The notes: generated from the sequence alone by a model not told the origin. 64,000 nucleotides of DNA from Planococcus rifietoensis (GCF_001465795.2 NZ_CP013659.2:1506501-1570500), one strand, 5' to 3'; shown: positions 17,333 to 25,968, counted from the first letter of the stretch. Translations and numbers: made by a program.

Positions 17333-17345
17333 CTTTTTTCACCTC

Positions 17346-18143
17346 CTATCCTTGGAAGCTGATTCCGCATTGCCCCATTCTTTCAGATACCCGCTCAGCC
17401 ATCAGGTCATAGCCTTTGCTGTTCGGGTGGAAGAAATCGGTATGATATACCAAATTTTCGTTGCCGACGAATAAATCGCTGACGGGCACGAAACAGGCAT
17501 GCGGATCGTCTTCCACTGTCTCTTGCATGACTCCATTATAGGAGGCGATAATTTGATCGAATTCCTCCACTTCATCCGTCACCAGTGAAAACGGATTGTA
17601 CAGGCCGACGACGATGAGCGGCGCGGATGGATTCAACGAGCGGATGGATGCATAGATGGTCTCGAAGCGGTTCTGGTAAAGAATTAACTCTTCGGTGAAC
17701 GCATCGATATTCAGCGAAAACAAATCCCGTTTGACGATGCGCATGACGTCGTTGCCGCCAATCGTCATGAAAATATAATCCGAAGCGAGCAGCGGACCGG
17801 ACAGCTTGCCTTGCTGGAACAGCGCCAATAATTGGTCGCTTCTTCTGCCGCGCTTCGCCGTGTTTTCAAGGGCGATGCCTTCCACCCCCGGCCATTCCGC
17901 CATTTCGAGCGCCAGACGGCCGGCATAGCCCCCACGGTTCTCCGTATCGCCCACGCCTTGTGACAAAGAATCGCCAAGGGCCGTGATGATGACAGTTTGC
18001 GGGATGAAGTTTGGCGGGACCGTGTAAGGGGTGAATTCCACCGGCAAGCGCGGCGCCGCTTCTTCTTTACCGAAATTGAACGTTGAAGCACATCCCGCAA
18101 GCACAATCGATAAAGCGATGACAATATACAGGATGCGTTTCAC
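17346..18143 (-). CDS. ypmR: SGNH/GDSL-family lipoprotein hydrolase, YpmR
   Basis: 265 residues. An extracellular lipoprotein esterase of the SGNH type. Seen: a signal peptide ending in the lipobox LAGC (Cys18), block I GDSLSQG with the nucleophilic serine, block III GGND (about residue 130) and block V DFFHPNSKGY with the catalytic Asp and His. All catalytic blocks are intact. Substrate is unknown; relatives act on acylated lipids or wall polymers. It is part of a degV-ypmR-ypmS-msrAB run in the same direction. Confidence 0.9.
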   Translation of the reverse strand: MKRILYIVIALSIVLAGCASTFNFGKEEAAPRLPVEFTPYTVPPNFIPQTVIITALGDSLSQGVGDTENRGGYAGRLALEMAEWPGVEGIALENTAKRGRRSDQLLALFQQGKLSGPLLASDYIFMTIGGNDVMRIVKRDLFSLNIDAFTEELILYQNRFETIYASIRSLNPSAPLIVVGLYNPFSLVTDEVEEFDQIIASYNGVMQETVEDDPHACFVPVSDLFVGNENLVYHTDFFHPNSKGYDLMAERVSERMGQCGISFQG

Positions 18144-18172
18144 GTCCGTCTCTCCTTTATGATTCTTTTAAT

Positions 18173-19012
18173 TTACTCCGTGTAATACATGAACCCGATG
18201 GCGCCAATTCCCGTATGCGTGGAAATGACCGGAGTCGTGAAATCATAGCGTACGGCGGTAAAGCCGGTTTCCTTGATTTTTTCGCGCAGCGGCTCGGCCA
18301 TCGACTGACCGTTTGCCTGGGCGATGCCGACACCTTTGACCACTTTGCCTTTTGTGCGTTCAGCAAAATCTTTCACCAAATAATCGACCACTTGCTTATG
18401 GCTGCGCATTTTGGCGACAGGGGTGTATTCGCCGTCGTCAAGCGAAGCAATCGGCTTGATCTTTAAGAACGATCCGATCATCGCACGGCCTTTGCCGATG
18501 CGTCCTCCTTTGACTAAATTATCGAGCGTATCGACTACGACATACAGTTTCGTATTGCGCCGCACTTGCTCCACGCGTTCGACGATTTCCTGGACCGTTT
18601 TGCCTTGCTTCGCCATGTCTGCAGCTTCGAATACCTGGAACGTCAAGGCATGGGAAATATAACGGGAGTCGATGACGGTAACATCAGAATCGGTCAATTC
18701 CGCAGCGGTGCGCGCAGATTCCACGGTGCCGCTCATGCCGCCGGTCATATGGATGGAAATGATTTGGCTTCCATCCTTTCCGAGTTCGTCATACAGCTCT
18801 TTAAAGACGCCTGGCGCCGGCTGGGAGCTCTTCGGGAATTCCTCTGAATTCTTCATCAGTTCAAGAAAAGCTTCCGGTTCCAAATCGACACGGTCGAGAT
18901 AGGTCTTGCCCCCGATCTGGATCGACAACGGCACGACGTGAAGCCCGTAAGCTTCTATTTCTTCTGCTTTCAAATCAGCAGTCGAATCCGTTACAATGTG
19001 AATTTTCGACAT
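18173..19012 (-). CDS. DegV family fatty-acid-binding protein
   Basis: 279 residues. DegV proteins bind a fatty acid and, as FakB, present it to the kinase FakA. Seen: the N-terminal TDSTADL motif (residues 8-14), the central SIHMTGGMSGTVESA and the C-terminal HTGIGAIGFMYY. All are positions that hold the fatty acid carboxylate and domain interface. A partner FakA is not in the window. It lies 29 bp upstream of ypmR, as in B. subtilis. Confidence 0.92.
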   Translation of the reverse strand: MSKIHIVTDSTADLKAEEIEAYGLHVVPLSIQIGGKTYLDRVDLEPEAFLELMKNSEEFPKSSQPAPGVFKELYDELGKDGSQIISIHMTGGMSGTVESARTAAELTDSDVTVIDSRYISHALTFQVFEAADMAKQGKTVQEIVERVEQVRRNTKLYVVVDTLDNLVKGGRIGKGRAMIGSFLKIKPIASLDDGEYTPVAKMRSHKQVVDYLVKDFAERTKGKVVKGVGIAQANGQSMAEPLREKIKETGFTAVRYDFTTPVISTHTGIGAIGFMYYTE

Positions 19013-19075
19013 TCGATCACTTCCATTTCATCTGCTTATAGGGTGTTAATGGGATTAACTTTTCACACAAACGAT

Positions 19076-19795
19076 CTACTGAACATCAGCCAACGCTTGT
19101 TCAATGCGGCTTCTGACCAACTGCGCCGCTTTCACGCCCGCAGCGTCCAGCTCTTGTGGAGTTAAGGGTTCAAGCACTTGAACCTTTACACGGGCCGGGC
19201 GGATTTGGTTATTGTTGTTCTCCATGATGCGCGATGTGCCTTCGATGGCGATCGGCACAACCGGCACGCCAGCTTCTTTCGCGATGCGCATGAATCCTGC
19301 TTTAAACTCCTTGAGCCCCTGGCCTTTACTTCTCGTGCCTTCCGGGAAAATCAGGATGGAATGGCCTTCGTGAAGCTTCCCGATGGTATCAGTGATGGAT
19401 TTGAACGCGCTTCGGCGATCGGTGCGGTCAAGGAATACGCAATTCATCTCTTCCATATAAGACGGGATGATCGGAAATTTCCTTACTTCTTCTTTGGAAA
19501 TAAAGCCGAACGGTTTCGGGATCGACGACAACAGCACCGGGATGTCGAAATTGCCTTCGTGGTTGCTGACAAATAACACGGGCCCTTCCGGTAAATAATC
19601 GAGCCCGCTCACTTCGACCTGGCTGCCCGTCCGCTTCATAATGCCAGACGCCCATTTCTGGGGTTCGCTATGGATCAGCTTGCTGTATTCCTCTTGGCTC
19701 ATGCCCGTTTTGCGCTTTTTGAACTTCGCCAGATTAGCAGCAGCAATCGGCAAATAGCCGAATAGATAAGAAAATGTACGGGCGGACTTAATCAC
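19076..19795 (-). CDS. plsC: 1-acyl-sn-glycerol-3-phosphate acyltransferase
   Basis: 239 residues. It converts lysophosphatidate to phosphatidate at the membrane. Seen: catalytic block I as NHEGNFD (H and D of the HX4D motif near residue 80), block III FPEGTRSKG near residue 150 and block IV VPVVPIAIEGT. The start is GTG at 19795 with GGGGGAGAG upstream. It overlaps the dfrA stop by eight bases, so translation is coupled. In B. subtilis the gene ypkP occupies the same place next to dfrA. Confidence 0.92.
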   Translation of the reverse strand: MIKSARTFSYLFGYLPIAAANLAKFKKRKTGMSQEEYSKLIHSEPQKWASGIMKRTGSQVEVSGLDYLPEGPVLFVSNHEGNFDIPVLLSSIPKPFGFISKEEVRKFPIIPSYMEEMNCVFLDRTDRRSAFKSITDTIGKLHEGHSILIFPEGTRSKGQGLKEFKAGFMRIAKEAGVPVVPIAIEGTSRIMENNNNQIRPARVKVQVLEPLTPQELDAAGVKAAQLVRSRIEQALADVQ

Positions 19796-20285
19796 CTGAC
19801 TCTCCCCCTGCGTTTCGTTCGTACACCAAATACGAATACGGGATGCCGTTCGAGTGTTGGCGTTCAGACTCCGATACTAGCTTCCATTCCCTTCCGTATT
19901 CAGGGAAAAACGTATCTCCCTCGAACGACTGGTGGACCAGTGTAATATACAGCCTGTCGGCGATCGGCAAGGCTTCACGGAAAATCTGCTCACCGCCGAT
20001 GATCATCACTTCCTCGTGTTGCTCTTTGGCCAATTCGATTGCATCTTCCAGGTTATGGGTGATGTCGGCGCCTTGTACCGTGTAGTCCGTGTTGCGCGTC
20101 ACAACGACATTGCGCCGCTTCGGCAAAGGGCGGCCAATCGACTCGAAGGTATTGCGCCCCATTACCATGCCTTTTCCGAGGGTGTGTTTTTTAAAATATG
20201 CCAAATCTTCCGGAATATGCCACGGCAACTGGTTATTCTTGCCGATTACGTGATTCGGGTCATGCGCCACCATCAATGAAATCAT
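19788..20285 (-). CDS. dfrA: dihydrofolate reductase
   Basis: 165 residues. It reduces dihydrofolate to tetrahydrofolate with NADPH, regenerating the cofactor used by thymidylate synthase next door. Seen: ISLMVAHDPNHVIGKNNQLPWHIPEDLAYFK at the start (substrate loop and catalytic acidic residue), GRNTFESIGRPLPKR, and MIIGGEQIF. The ATG at 20285 has AGGAGGAG upstream; a frame extending to 20354 overlaps thyA and lacks a site. The gene starts 19 bp after thyA. Confidence 0.96.
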   Translation of the reverse strand: MISLMVAHDPNHVIGKNNQLPWHIPEDLAYFKKHTLGKGMVMGRNTFESIGRPLPKRRNVVVTRNTDYTVQGADITHNLEDAIELAKEQHEEVMIIGGEQIFREALPIADRLYITLVHQSFEGDTFFPEYGREWKLVSESERQHSNGIPYSYLVYERNAGGESGD

Positions 20286-20304
20286 AAGTTCTCCTCCTTG
20301 GCCG

Positions 20305-21246
20305 TTATACTGCAACAGGCGCTTTGATCCGCGGATGCGGGTCATAGCCCTCAATTTGAATGTCTTCCATGTCCATGTCGAACATCGATTTGCCTTCTGT
20401 TAAGTTCAAAGTCGGCAAAGCTTTCGGTTCTCTGCTCAACTGCTCCTGCACTTGTTCTAAATGGTTCACGTAAAGATGCGTATCGCCGGTCGTATGAATG
20501 AATTCACCAGGCTCGAGCCCGCATTCCTGCGCAACAAGATGCGTCAAAAGTGCGTAGGACGCAATATTGAACGGCACGCCGAGAAAGACGTCCGCGCTTC
20601 TTTGGTATAGCTGACACGACAATTTACCGTCTGCTACGTAAAACTGGAACATGATATGGCAAGGCGGAAGCGCCATATCATCGATGAATTCCGGATTCCA
20701 TGCCGTTACCAAATGGCGGCGCGAGTCAGGATTGTTTTTGATCGATTCAACGACATTTTTTAACTGGTCAATCTGGCCGCCGTCAGTCGCTGCCCACGAT
20801 CGCCATTGCTTGCCGTAAACCGGCCCCAAATCACCGTATTTTTTGGCAAACTCGTCATCTGCCAGTACTTTTTCCTGGAACAGCGTCATTTGCTTTTTGT
20901 ACAGCTCCGCAAATTCCGGATCGCGCTGTGCCCGCCGGCCGAAATCATTCATCTCCGGCCCGTCGTATTCATCGCTTTCGACCCACTGGGCAAATGCCCA
21001 CTCGTCCCAGATGTGGTTATTATCTTTCAATAAAGTTTGGACATTCGTGTCGCCTTTAATGAACCAAAGAAGTTCCGAGACGATCAGGCGAAACGCTGTT
21101 TTTTTGGTGGTCATGAGCGGGAAGCCCTCTGCCAGGTCAAAACGCATCTGATGCCCGAATACGCTGAGCGTCCCGGTCCCCGTACGGTCTTCTTTTTGGG
21201 CTCCTTGATCCAGAATATGTTCACACAACGCTAAATATTGTTTCAT
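20305..21246 (-). CDS. thyA: thymidylate synthase
   Basis: 313 residues. It makes dTMP from dUMP using methylene-tetrahydrofolate. Seen: [20 protein letters not shown] near residue 20, the catalytic cysteine in [11 protein letters not shown] (about C195), [19 protein letters not shown] and IEGYDPHP at the end. At 313 aa it belongs to the longer Staphylococcus/Lactobacillus-type ThyA with an insert around residues 85-135. GGAGGG precedes the ATG. It heads thyA-dfrA-plsC. Confidence 0.97.
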   Translation of the reverse strand: MKQYLALCEHILDQGAQKEDRTGTGTLSVFGHQMRFDLAEGFPLMTTKKTAFRLIVSELLWFIKGDTNVQTLLKDNNHIWDEWAFAQWVESDEYDGPEMNDFGRRAQRDPEFAELYKKQMTLFQEKVLADDEFAKKYGDLGPVYGKQWRSWAATDGGQIDQLKNVVESIKNNPDSRRHLVTAWNPEFIDDMALPPCHIMFQFYVADGKLSCQLYQRSADVFLGVPFNIASYALLTHLVAQECGLEPGEFIHTTGDTHLYVNHLEQVQEQLSREPKALPTLNLTEGKSMFDMDMEDIQIEGYDPHPRIKAPVAV

Positions 21247-21341
21247 GCAATTCCCTCCATTATTAGTATCATCATAACAAAAACAACTCGAATAAGAAAA
21301 ACTTTAAGAGTATCACATCTTAAGAAAGAAATGGGCGCATT

Positions 21342-21370
21342 AAAAAAAACCGTTATGGTGATAACGGTTT
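21342..21370 (-). terminator. Rho-independent terminator of ypjP
   Basis: AAACCGTTAT / ATAACGGTTT perfect 10-bp stem, loop of four, followed by eight T on the minus strand. It begins at the ypjP stop codon. Confidence 0.88.
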
Positions 21371-21963
21371 CAGGAAAGCCATTTAGGCGGTGTATTTTTT
21401 GACCAGTAGATGTCCCCGATGCTGATGTGACGCTGGTACTGATCGCTTGCCAAATGGTAATGGAAATTGAATGAATAGCCTTCAAGCGGTTTTTTCTCCG
21501 TCCGGACATGGAAGCGGATTTCATCTTGCCCGCTGTCCTTGTCATAGACGTGGAAAATTTTTTCGGCATGGTCGCCGGATGGTTTTTCGGAAATCGTCAA
21601 ATTGCGCAATCTGTCTTTGCTGTATCCGGCCAGTTCCGTGTCGATCACGTCCTGGATCGTCGGCAAAATGCGCGTACGGAATTCCGAGTCGATCACCGGG
21701 CCGATGCGCGATCCGAATTTTATGTAGGACTGTTCTTCAGCGGCTTGGCGAAAATCGGCAAGAATTGAGTCTGCCGTCACATAATATTCTGCAGGATCGA
21801 TCCATTCAAGCGTATACTCTTTTGTTTGCCCTTGGCTTGCATGTGTTTTTGGGCCATCCTCTTCATCGAGCAAGGATTCCCAAATCATATGGTTTGGCGT
21901 AATGGCTCCTAGCGTCAGAACCGTTACAGCAACCATCAAGGACTTCTGCCACCAACTCTTCAC
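21370..21963 (-). CDS. ypjP: YpjP-like secreted or anchored protein
   Basis: 197 residues. The first 20 residues (WWQKSLMVAVTVLTLGAITP) form a signal peptide or N-terminal anchor without a lipobox; the rest is soluble and includes YTLEWIDPAEYY and the C-terminal HISIGDIYWSKNTPPKWLS that I associate with B. subtilis YpjP. That gene lies next to the thymidylate synthase gene there as well. Function unknown. It has its own terminator, so it is separate from thyA. Confidence 0.85.
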   Translation of the reverse strand: MKSWWQKSLMVAVTVLTLGAITPNHMIWESLLDEEDGPKTHASQGQTKEYTLEWIDPAEYYVTADSILADFRQAAEEQSYIKFGSRIGPVIDSEFRTRILPTIQDVIDTELAGYSKDRLRNLTISEKPSGDHAEKIFHVYDKDSGQDEIRFHVRTEKKPLEGYSFNFHYHLASDQYQRHISIGDIYWSKNTPPKWLS

Positions 21964-22109
21964 TAAACATCACCCTCAATTTTGAACATTTTGTCAAGAT
22001 AGTTATAGTAATAAACGATTTTTAAGTGGAAAGGTTTCATCTTGTTCCATTTCATTGTACAATAAAGCGAGTAAGTACGCCTTGTTTTTTTCAAAAAGGA
22101 GGAATTTTC

Positions 22110-22187
22110 ATGGACGCGTCATTATTGATTGGATTGGGTCTATTGTTTATGCTTGTGTATTTGACTTCGCTATCCTTTACAGACTAA
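22110..22187 (+). CDS. 25-residue hydrophobic peptide (putative single-span membrane miniprotein)
   Basis: Twenty-five residues, MDASLLIGLG to TSLSFTD, almost entirely hydrophobic. An excellent ribosome binding site (AAAGGAGGAATTTTC) lies six bases before the ATG, and a strong terminator starts right at the stop codon. That combination argues for a real gene. It should insert as one transmembrane helix. I do not recognise it. It is the only plus-strand gene between thyA and the accessory island. It could be a membrane regulator, a leader peptide or a toxin-like peptide; nothing decides between these. Confidence 0.6.
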   Translation: MDASLLIGLGLLFMLVYLTSLSFTD

Positions 22188-22219
22188 AAAAATCTCCCGC
22201 TTTGGGAGATTTTTTTATT
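22187..22219 (+). terminator. Rho-independent terminator of the miniprotein gene
   Basis: AATCTCCC / GGGAGATT stem with loop GCTTT and a run of seven T. The same 30-bp hairpin is repeated at 22391-22423. Confidence 0.9.
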
Positions 22220-22250
22220 ATGTCGAGAAAGGTAAGAAGCCGTATTTTCC

Positions 22251-22298
22251 GAAGCTTATCGCTCGCTTTCCGCGGGCGGGAATCGAGCGATAAGCTTC
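22251..22298. repeat. 48-bp palindrome (15-bp perfect arms)
   Basis: GAAGCTTATCGCTCG is followed after 18 bases by its exact reverse complement. The centre (CTTTCCGCGGGCGGGAAT) resembles a GC-rich repeat core that I recall as common between genes in Bacillales and Planococcaceae. It lies between the two copies of the terminator. The rest of 22219-22390 has no gene. Confidence 0.7.
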
Positions 22299-22390
22299 TC
22301 CAAACACTAAACCACATCATTGATTTTTGAATGCGGAAAAGATAATCTTTGTTTAATTTATAATGGATTTCAGACTTCTTCAACACTCCG

Positions 22391-22423
22391 AAAAAAATCT
22401 CCCGCTTTGGGAGATTTTTTTAT
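22391..22423 (-). terminator. Terminator of the ypiP-brxA operon, duplicate of the one at 22187-22219
   Basis: AAAAATCTCCC / GGGAGATTTTTT with loop GCTTT. The methyltransferase stop codon (TTA on the plus strand at 22420-22422) overlaps the T-run. It is nearly symmetric and can work both ways. Confidence 0.85.
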
Positions 22424-23202
22424 TGGCTCTTATTCATTTGTATGACGCCGAAATGGAATTTCGTATTTGGGCGCACGCGCCGATTGAAGCCGAACGCCTC
22501 AAAATCAGTCGAGCGGAAATGCGCTTTCAAGACGACGCTTTTCCTTGCAACGCGCTTCGCTTCCTCTACCCATTCCTCCGTCAATTGCCCGTGGTCTGCA
22601 TTGTTTCTAAGCGGCGCGAAGTTTGATGCTTCGGCAATCTGTTCCGTGAACATCGGATCCATATAAACGACATCGAAGGAATTATCATCAAGCCCTTTCA
22701 AATAATCGACTGCATTTTGAGAGGCGACTTGAATGCGCCTCATCGAATCGTGCAGTTTCGGCATATCCTGATAATTTTTCAAGCCTTCACGGATGATATG
22801 GGCGATGACCGGGTCGCTTTCACAGCCAATCACTCTTCCGGTGTCCCCAACGACAAGCGAAGCAATGAGCGCGTCACTCGCCATGCCGAGCGTGCAATCC
22901 AGATAGGCATCGCCTGCCTCAAGTCCAGACACTTCAACGAGTGGATCGTTTCCGAGCGGCCGCTTCGAGCGAAATGCCGCCGAATTGGGATGAAAAAAGA
23001 ACGGCTCGCTTTGTCCGACTGGATAAAGTTCGAGCCGTTCTTTTTTGCAGACGATGACGTCCGCTGCTAGTTCTTCGTGCAGTTTGTAGACCGGCCGCTT
23101 ATTGCGCTCGACTGCCTGCAGGCCAAGGAACTGTGCGGTCTCTTGTGCACGGCGCTTGGTCGCATCCGTCGGCCGGTAAGCGGTCGTGACGATCGTCTTC
23201 AC
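22420..23202 (-). CDS. ypiP: class I SAM-dependent methyltransferase, YpiP-like
   Basis: 260 residues. Seen: the glycine-rich SAM loop variant LDCTLGMASDALIAS with an acidic residue at the end of strand 2 (GCESDPV), and the catalytic-type motif VVYMDPMF (DPPY-like with the second position changed). I recall B. subtilis YpiP as the homologue, lying beside yphP (brxA), as here. Substrate unknown; the DPxF motif suggests an amino group on a nucleic acid base. The ATG overlaps the brxA stop by four bases, so translation is coupled. Confidence 0.85.
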   Translation of the reverse strand: MKTIVTTAYRPTDATKRRAQETAQFLGLQAVERNKRPVYKLHEELAADVIVCKKERLELYPVGQSEPFFFHPNSAAFRSKRPLGNDPLVEVSGLEAGDAYLDCTLGMASDALIASLVVGDTGRVIGCESDPVIAHIIREGLKNYQDMPKLHDSMRRIQVASQNAVDYLKGLDDNSFDVVYMDPMFTEQIAEASNFAPLRNNADHGQLTEEWVEEAKRVARKSVVLKAHFRSTDFEAFGFNRRVRPNTKFHFGVIQMNKSQ

Positions 23203-23633
23203 TGCGCTGCTTCCTCGATCGCTTGTTTCACGGCATCACGCACTTGTTCCATCTCAAAGCCTTCGATTTCTTCGCGTGGAATAAAATGCGCAAGCTGCCC
23301 GTCTTTTACGACCGCGATTGAAGGAGACGATGGCGGCACTTCCTCAAAATACTGGCGCATCTGTGCTGTCGCTTCTTTGTCCTGTCCTGCAAATACTGTT
23401 ACCAAATGGTCAGGTTTATGTTCAGCCAATTCCACCGCTTCGCGTACCGCTGGGCGTGCAAGTCCTGCGGCGCATCCGCAGATCGAGTTGATGATCACGA
23501 GGCTCACGCCTTGTGAATTGCTCATATGTTCGTTGACGTCTTCTGCCGTCGTCAGCTCCGTAAATCCGGATTCCGTCAGTTCTTTGCGCATTGGGACGAC
23601 AATGCCTTTCATGTACTCATCGTATGCTTGCAT
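23199..23633 (-). CDS. brxA: bacilliredoxin BrxA/BrxB family (YphP)
   Basis: 144 residues. These thioredoxin-fold proteins remove bacillithiol from oxidised protein cysteines. The active site is CGC in NSICGCAAGLARP (about residue 48), the hallmark of the YphP/YqiW family; FAGQDKEATAQMR and PPSSPSIAVVKDG also fit. The ATG at 23633 was chosen because it has AGG seven bases upstream and matches YphP N-termini; an ATG at 23651 lacks a site. First gene of a brxA-ypiP pair. Its role implies the organism makes bacillithiol. Confidence 0.92.
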   Translation of the reverse strand: MQAYDEYMKGIVVPMRKELTESGFTELTTAEDVNEHMSNSQGVSLVIINSICGCAAGLARPAVREAVELAEHKPDHLVTVFAGQDKEATAQMRQYFEEVPPSSPSIAVVKDGQLAHFIPREEIEGFEMEQVRDAVKQAIEEAAQ

Positions 23634-23845
23634 GGTTTCGCCTACTTTCATAAGTTTGTGTTTTCGATTAATTTAAAGGAGGTGTTCACCGTTTACTATA
23701 ACTTAGTTTAACGAACTTTTATATCTTGCCGTTTTAAATGTGGTTTTTTGTTAGTATTTAAGTACTCGGTTTCTTCTAAAATGTTAGTGAATCTACTCTT
23801 TGATTTTAACATGAGTCCATAAAAGTTAAGGTCTTCATACTTTCT

Positions 23846-24067
23846 TCAAAGTACGGATAACCTGATCAATCTAACGGACTGATATAATTTCATCAACACC
23901 CAATTTTGTTCAGATAGGGAATCATTGTAAACGATTATGCTATTGTGTAAATCTAGTTCAATGATTTTCCCTGTATGATAGTAGAACTGGAAATCTTTCC
24001 AGATTTGAATTTTAGCTTCGCATTTTTGCATCATTGCAATTTGTACATTTTCCTGCAACGAGTGCAA
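23846..24067 (-). pseudogene. small ORF, possibly the end of a YolD-like gene
   Basis: 73 residues from a TTG. The pattern of alternating hydrophobic strands (CEAKIQIWKDF, GKIIELDLHNSIIVYND, VRLIRLSVL) recalls the C-terminal half of YolD-like proteins, which accompany Y-family polymerases. A good AAAGGTGAGGA sequence lies upstream, but the first in-frame codon at the correct spacing is ATC, and the usual N-terminal half is missing. It may be a truncated gene. Assignment is weak. Confidence 0.3.
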
Positions 24068-24214
24068 ATGGAACTCATCTAATTCGGTTCTGACGATTTT
24101 GTTGTCCTCACCTTTCTATTCTCTTAGCATACCCCGAAGTTATAGCAGCATTCAAAAGTGCGTGTAGGTACTATAGTGATTCAAGCAGTATGAGACTACG
24201 CATTATATAATAAC

Positions 24215-24258
24215 AAAGTCCCTCATTGCTGATTTTCACAGTCAATACGAGGGGGTAT
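24215..24258 (-). terminator. possible terminator of the two-gene cassette
   Basis: CCCTCGTATTGACTG and CAGCAATGAGGG form an imperfect stem just after the membrane-protein stop; the following T-run is short. Confidence 0.4.
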
Positions 24259-24261
24259 TTT

Positions 24262-24885
24262 TCACTCATCATAATCTGCTACGAATAATACATATCGATA
24301 TAATAAAGTTGCATTACGAAGTGAAATGATAATTGTAAACAATATTGCTCCCAACCATAGAGCTCCTAGTAAACTTAAAGGTATTGTTACTGCAAGTCCT
24401 GATAGGAATGAAAATGAAGAAGCAATTCCGCTAAAGCTATTTGAAATTACTTCTAATATCAATCCACCTATTAAAACAATCAACTGAATGAGAATAGCAA
24501 ATGAAAAGAATGAAACTAACTGTTTAAGTAGTGTACCATCGCCATTTTCAACAGTATGTTGTCTCAAGAACTTCAATACACTACTATTACTGGCAGCGAT
24601 AATTGCTAAACTAGTAGTGTTAAATCCTGCTAAAATAGCTATTACTGTTAATGCATCTGAATTCATATCTATAACAATTCTTAATAGTTCGGCATTCGAG
24701 ATATCGATTAATAAAAAAGTACTGAATACAATTATTGACGCAATAATAGGTATGCCCAAAAATGTTTTGAACTCAAAGGAAGTAGTGTATTTCTTATAAT
24801 TCGTTAAAACTTCTTTGAAATCTCTCCCAGGTTTATTGTAATCATCTGTCTCCTTAACTTTACCTGTTCTCTTCGTCCCGCTCAT
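24262..24885 (-). CDS. four-helix membrane protein of a two-gene cassette
   Basis: 207 residues. A charged cytoplasmic N-terminus of about 40 residues is followed by four hydrophobic segments (about 43-63, 75-98, 125-150 and 160-190) and a short tail. The start ATG (24885) lies inside the end of the upstream gene (26-bp overlap) with its own GGGAG ribosome binding site, so both are made together. I recognise no family. A four-helix membrane protein coupled to a cytosolic partner is the architecture of RexB/RexA and of several phage-exclusion pairs, where it acts as an ion channel. That parallel is structural only. Confidence 0.7.
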   Translation of the reverse strand: MSGTKRTGKVKETDDYNKPGRDFKEVLTNYKKYTTSFEFKTFLGIPIIASIIVFSTFLLIDISNAELLRIVIDMNSDALTVIAILAGFNTTSLAIIAASNSSVLKFLRQHTVENGDGTLLKQLVSFFSFAILIQLIVLIGGLILEVISNSFSGIASSFSFLSGLAVTIPLSLLGALWLGAILFTIIISLRNATLLYRYVLFVADYDE

Positions 24886-25876
24886 CTATTATCACTCCCT
24901 CGTACTGTGCATTATAAACTTTAGCACCTAAAGGATTGTCTCTTAGCGCTATCCGAGACATGCCATTAATTAAGTCGCTAAGTGATGGAATGCCACTCTC
25001 ATTAAACTCAACATCTACGTCGAAAGCTCTCTGGATATTTTCTAACTCTATTGTTTTTGTTCTCCCTGAATGCAATTTTCCGTTAACGCCTAAACCATCA
25101 AAATAATCAGCTTCGAATAGCCTTCTAAAGTAATTCTCAACCCCAGTCACCGAGCGCTTAGGGATTTTGTTTTCAAAAGAAATTTTCACCCTTGTTACAT
25201 CCTGCATTCCGTTTTCCTCTGCCCGATTGTGCAAATAAAGTAAATTAGAAACTTCATTACTTGTCGCCGCTGTTTCTGAAATATCTAGATAATAATAAGC
25301 TTCTTTTATAGACGCGAACTCACCAATTTCTTCGAAAAAAGTTCTATTTGGAAGACTTGCGATTTTCAAGAAATTATTTTTATGAATTTTAATAGGATCG
25401 TTCTGGTTATTGAAAGCAGATTGATACTCCACAATTTTGTCTTTGTGATAACGAATAAATTTACGAATCATTTGTCCTGCAGCCACTTGTTCGGAGTCCT
25501 TTTCTACTAATAGTAACCCTGTTCTAGAATCTACAGTAAAATGAACTTCATTCTTCATTCCATGATTTCTAGGTTTAGTGCCTGCCCCAGTCTGTTCCTC
25601 GACATCAAGAATTTCTTGCTCTTTGCCGTATCGAGCGGTTGTGAAGATTCCTTCCCAGATAAATGCATCATCCGATTGTTCGAAGGAAATTAAATTTATC
25701 ATCTTTGTTTTTTCCCTGTTTTTAAAGGCTCTTTGCTTAATTGGAATCGTATCAATAATATTTTTAAAAAAGAAGTGGAAGGTTTCAAAATCAAACCTAC
25801 CAAAATCATAATTTGTTCCTTGAAACTTTGGTGTAGTGAGTTCATATCCATATATAGTTACTAATCTATTTTCCAT
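24860..25876 (-). CDS. cytosolic protein of a two-gene cassette, RexA-like architecture (unrecognised)
   Basis: 338 residues, no membrane segment and no catalytic motif I can name. The N-terminal third is mixed beta/alpha with a possible FHFFFKNIIDTIPI helix and EGIFTTARYG; a central part is helical; the C-terminal third carries RVKISFENKIPKRSVTGV. Start ATG 25876 follows AAAGGGTGCGA; an ATG at 25906 has no site. First gene of the pair with the membrane protein, in an island with prophage and IS debris. By organisation it could be the sensor of a Rex-like abortive infection module. It could equally belong to an unnamed family; confidence in function is low. Confidence 0.7.
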   Translation of the reverse strand: MENRLVTIYGYELTTPKFQGTNYDFGRFDFETFHFFFKNIIDTIPIKQRAFKNREKTKMINLISFEQSDDAFIWEGIFTTARYGKEQEILDVEEQTGAGTKPRNHGMKNEVHFTVDSRTGLLLVEKDSEQVAAGQMIRKFIRYHKDKIVEYQSAFNNQNDPIKIHKNNFLKIASLPNRTFFEEIGEFASIKEAYYYLDISETAATSNEVSNLLYLHNRAEENGMQDVTRVKISFENKIPKRSVTGVENYFRRLFEADYFDGLGVNGKLHSGRTKTIELENIQRAFDVDVEFNESGIPSLSDLINGMSRIALRDNPLGAKVYNAQYEGVIIDERDEENR

Positions 25877-25891
25877 TTCGCACCCTTTCCG

Positions 25892-25968
25892 GGTCCCGTC
25901 TAACAAATGATTTTACTCTATTCTGCAATGAATAATTGAATAGATATGAGAGTATGACGAACGGGACC
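25892..25968. repeat. inverted repeat ggtcccgt / acgggacc upstream of the cassette
   Basis: Two 8-bp arms (25892-25899 and 25961-25968), 61 bases apart, flank the likely promoter region of the two-gene cassette. They could be operator half-sites or a transcript hairpin. Chance cannot be excluded. Confidence 0.35.

Larger units (their letters stand above)
23634..24260. other. AT-rich left edge of an accessory island
   Basis: Base composition changes to clearly AT-rich here, at the end of a conserved operon, and stays so to about 31.9 kb. Apart from the doubtful gene at 23846-24067 I see no coding sequence. No tRNA or clear attachment repeat was found by eye. Confidence 0.5.

Noticed and set aside
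22110..22187. Prli42-type stressosome miniprotein
   Set aside because: The length and sequence pattern (no basic N-terminus) do not match what I know of Prli42.
24262..25876. Kiwa (KwaA/KwaB) defence system
   Set aside because: A membrane protein plus a cytosolic partner fits, but the gene order is reversed and I cannot see DUF4868-type motifs; only a profile search could revive this.
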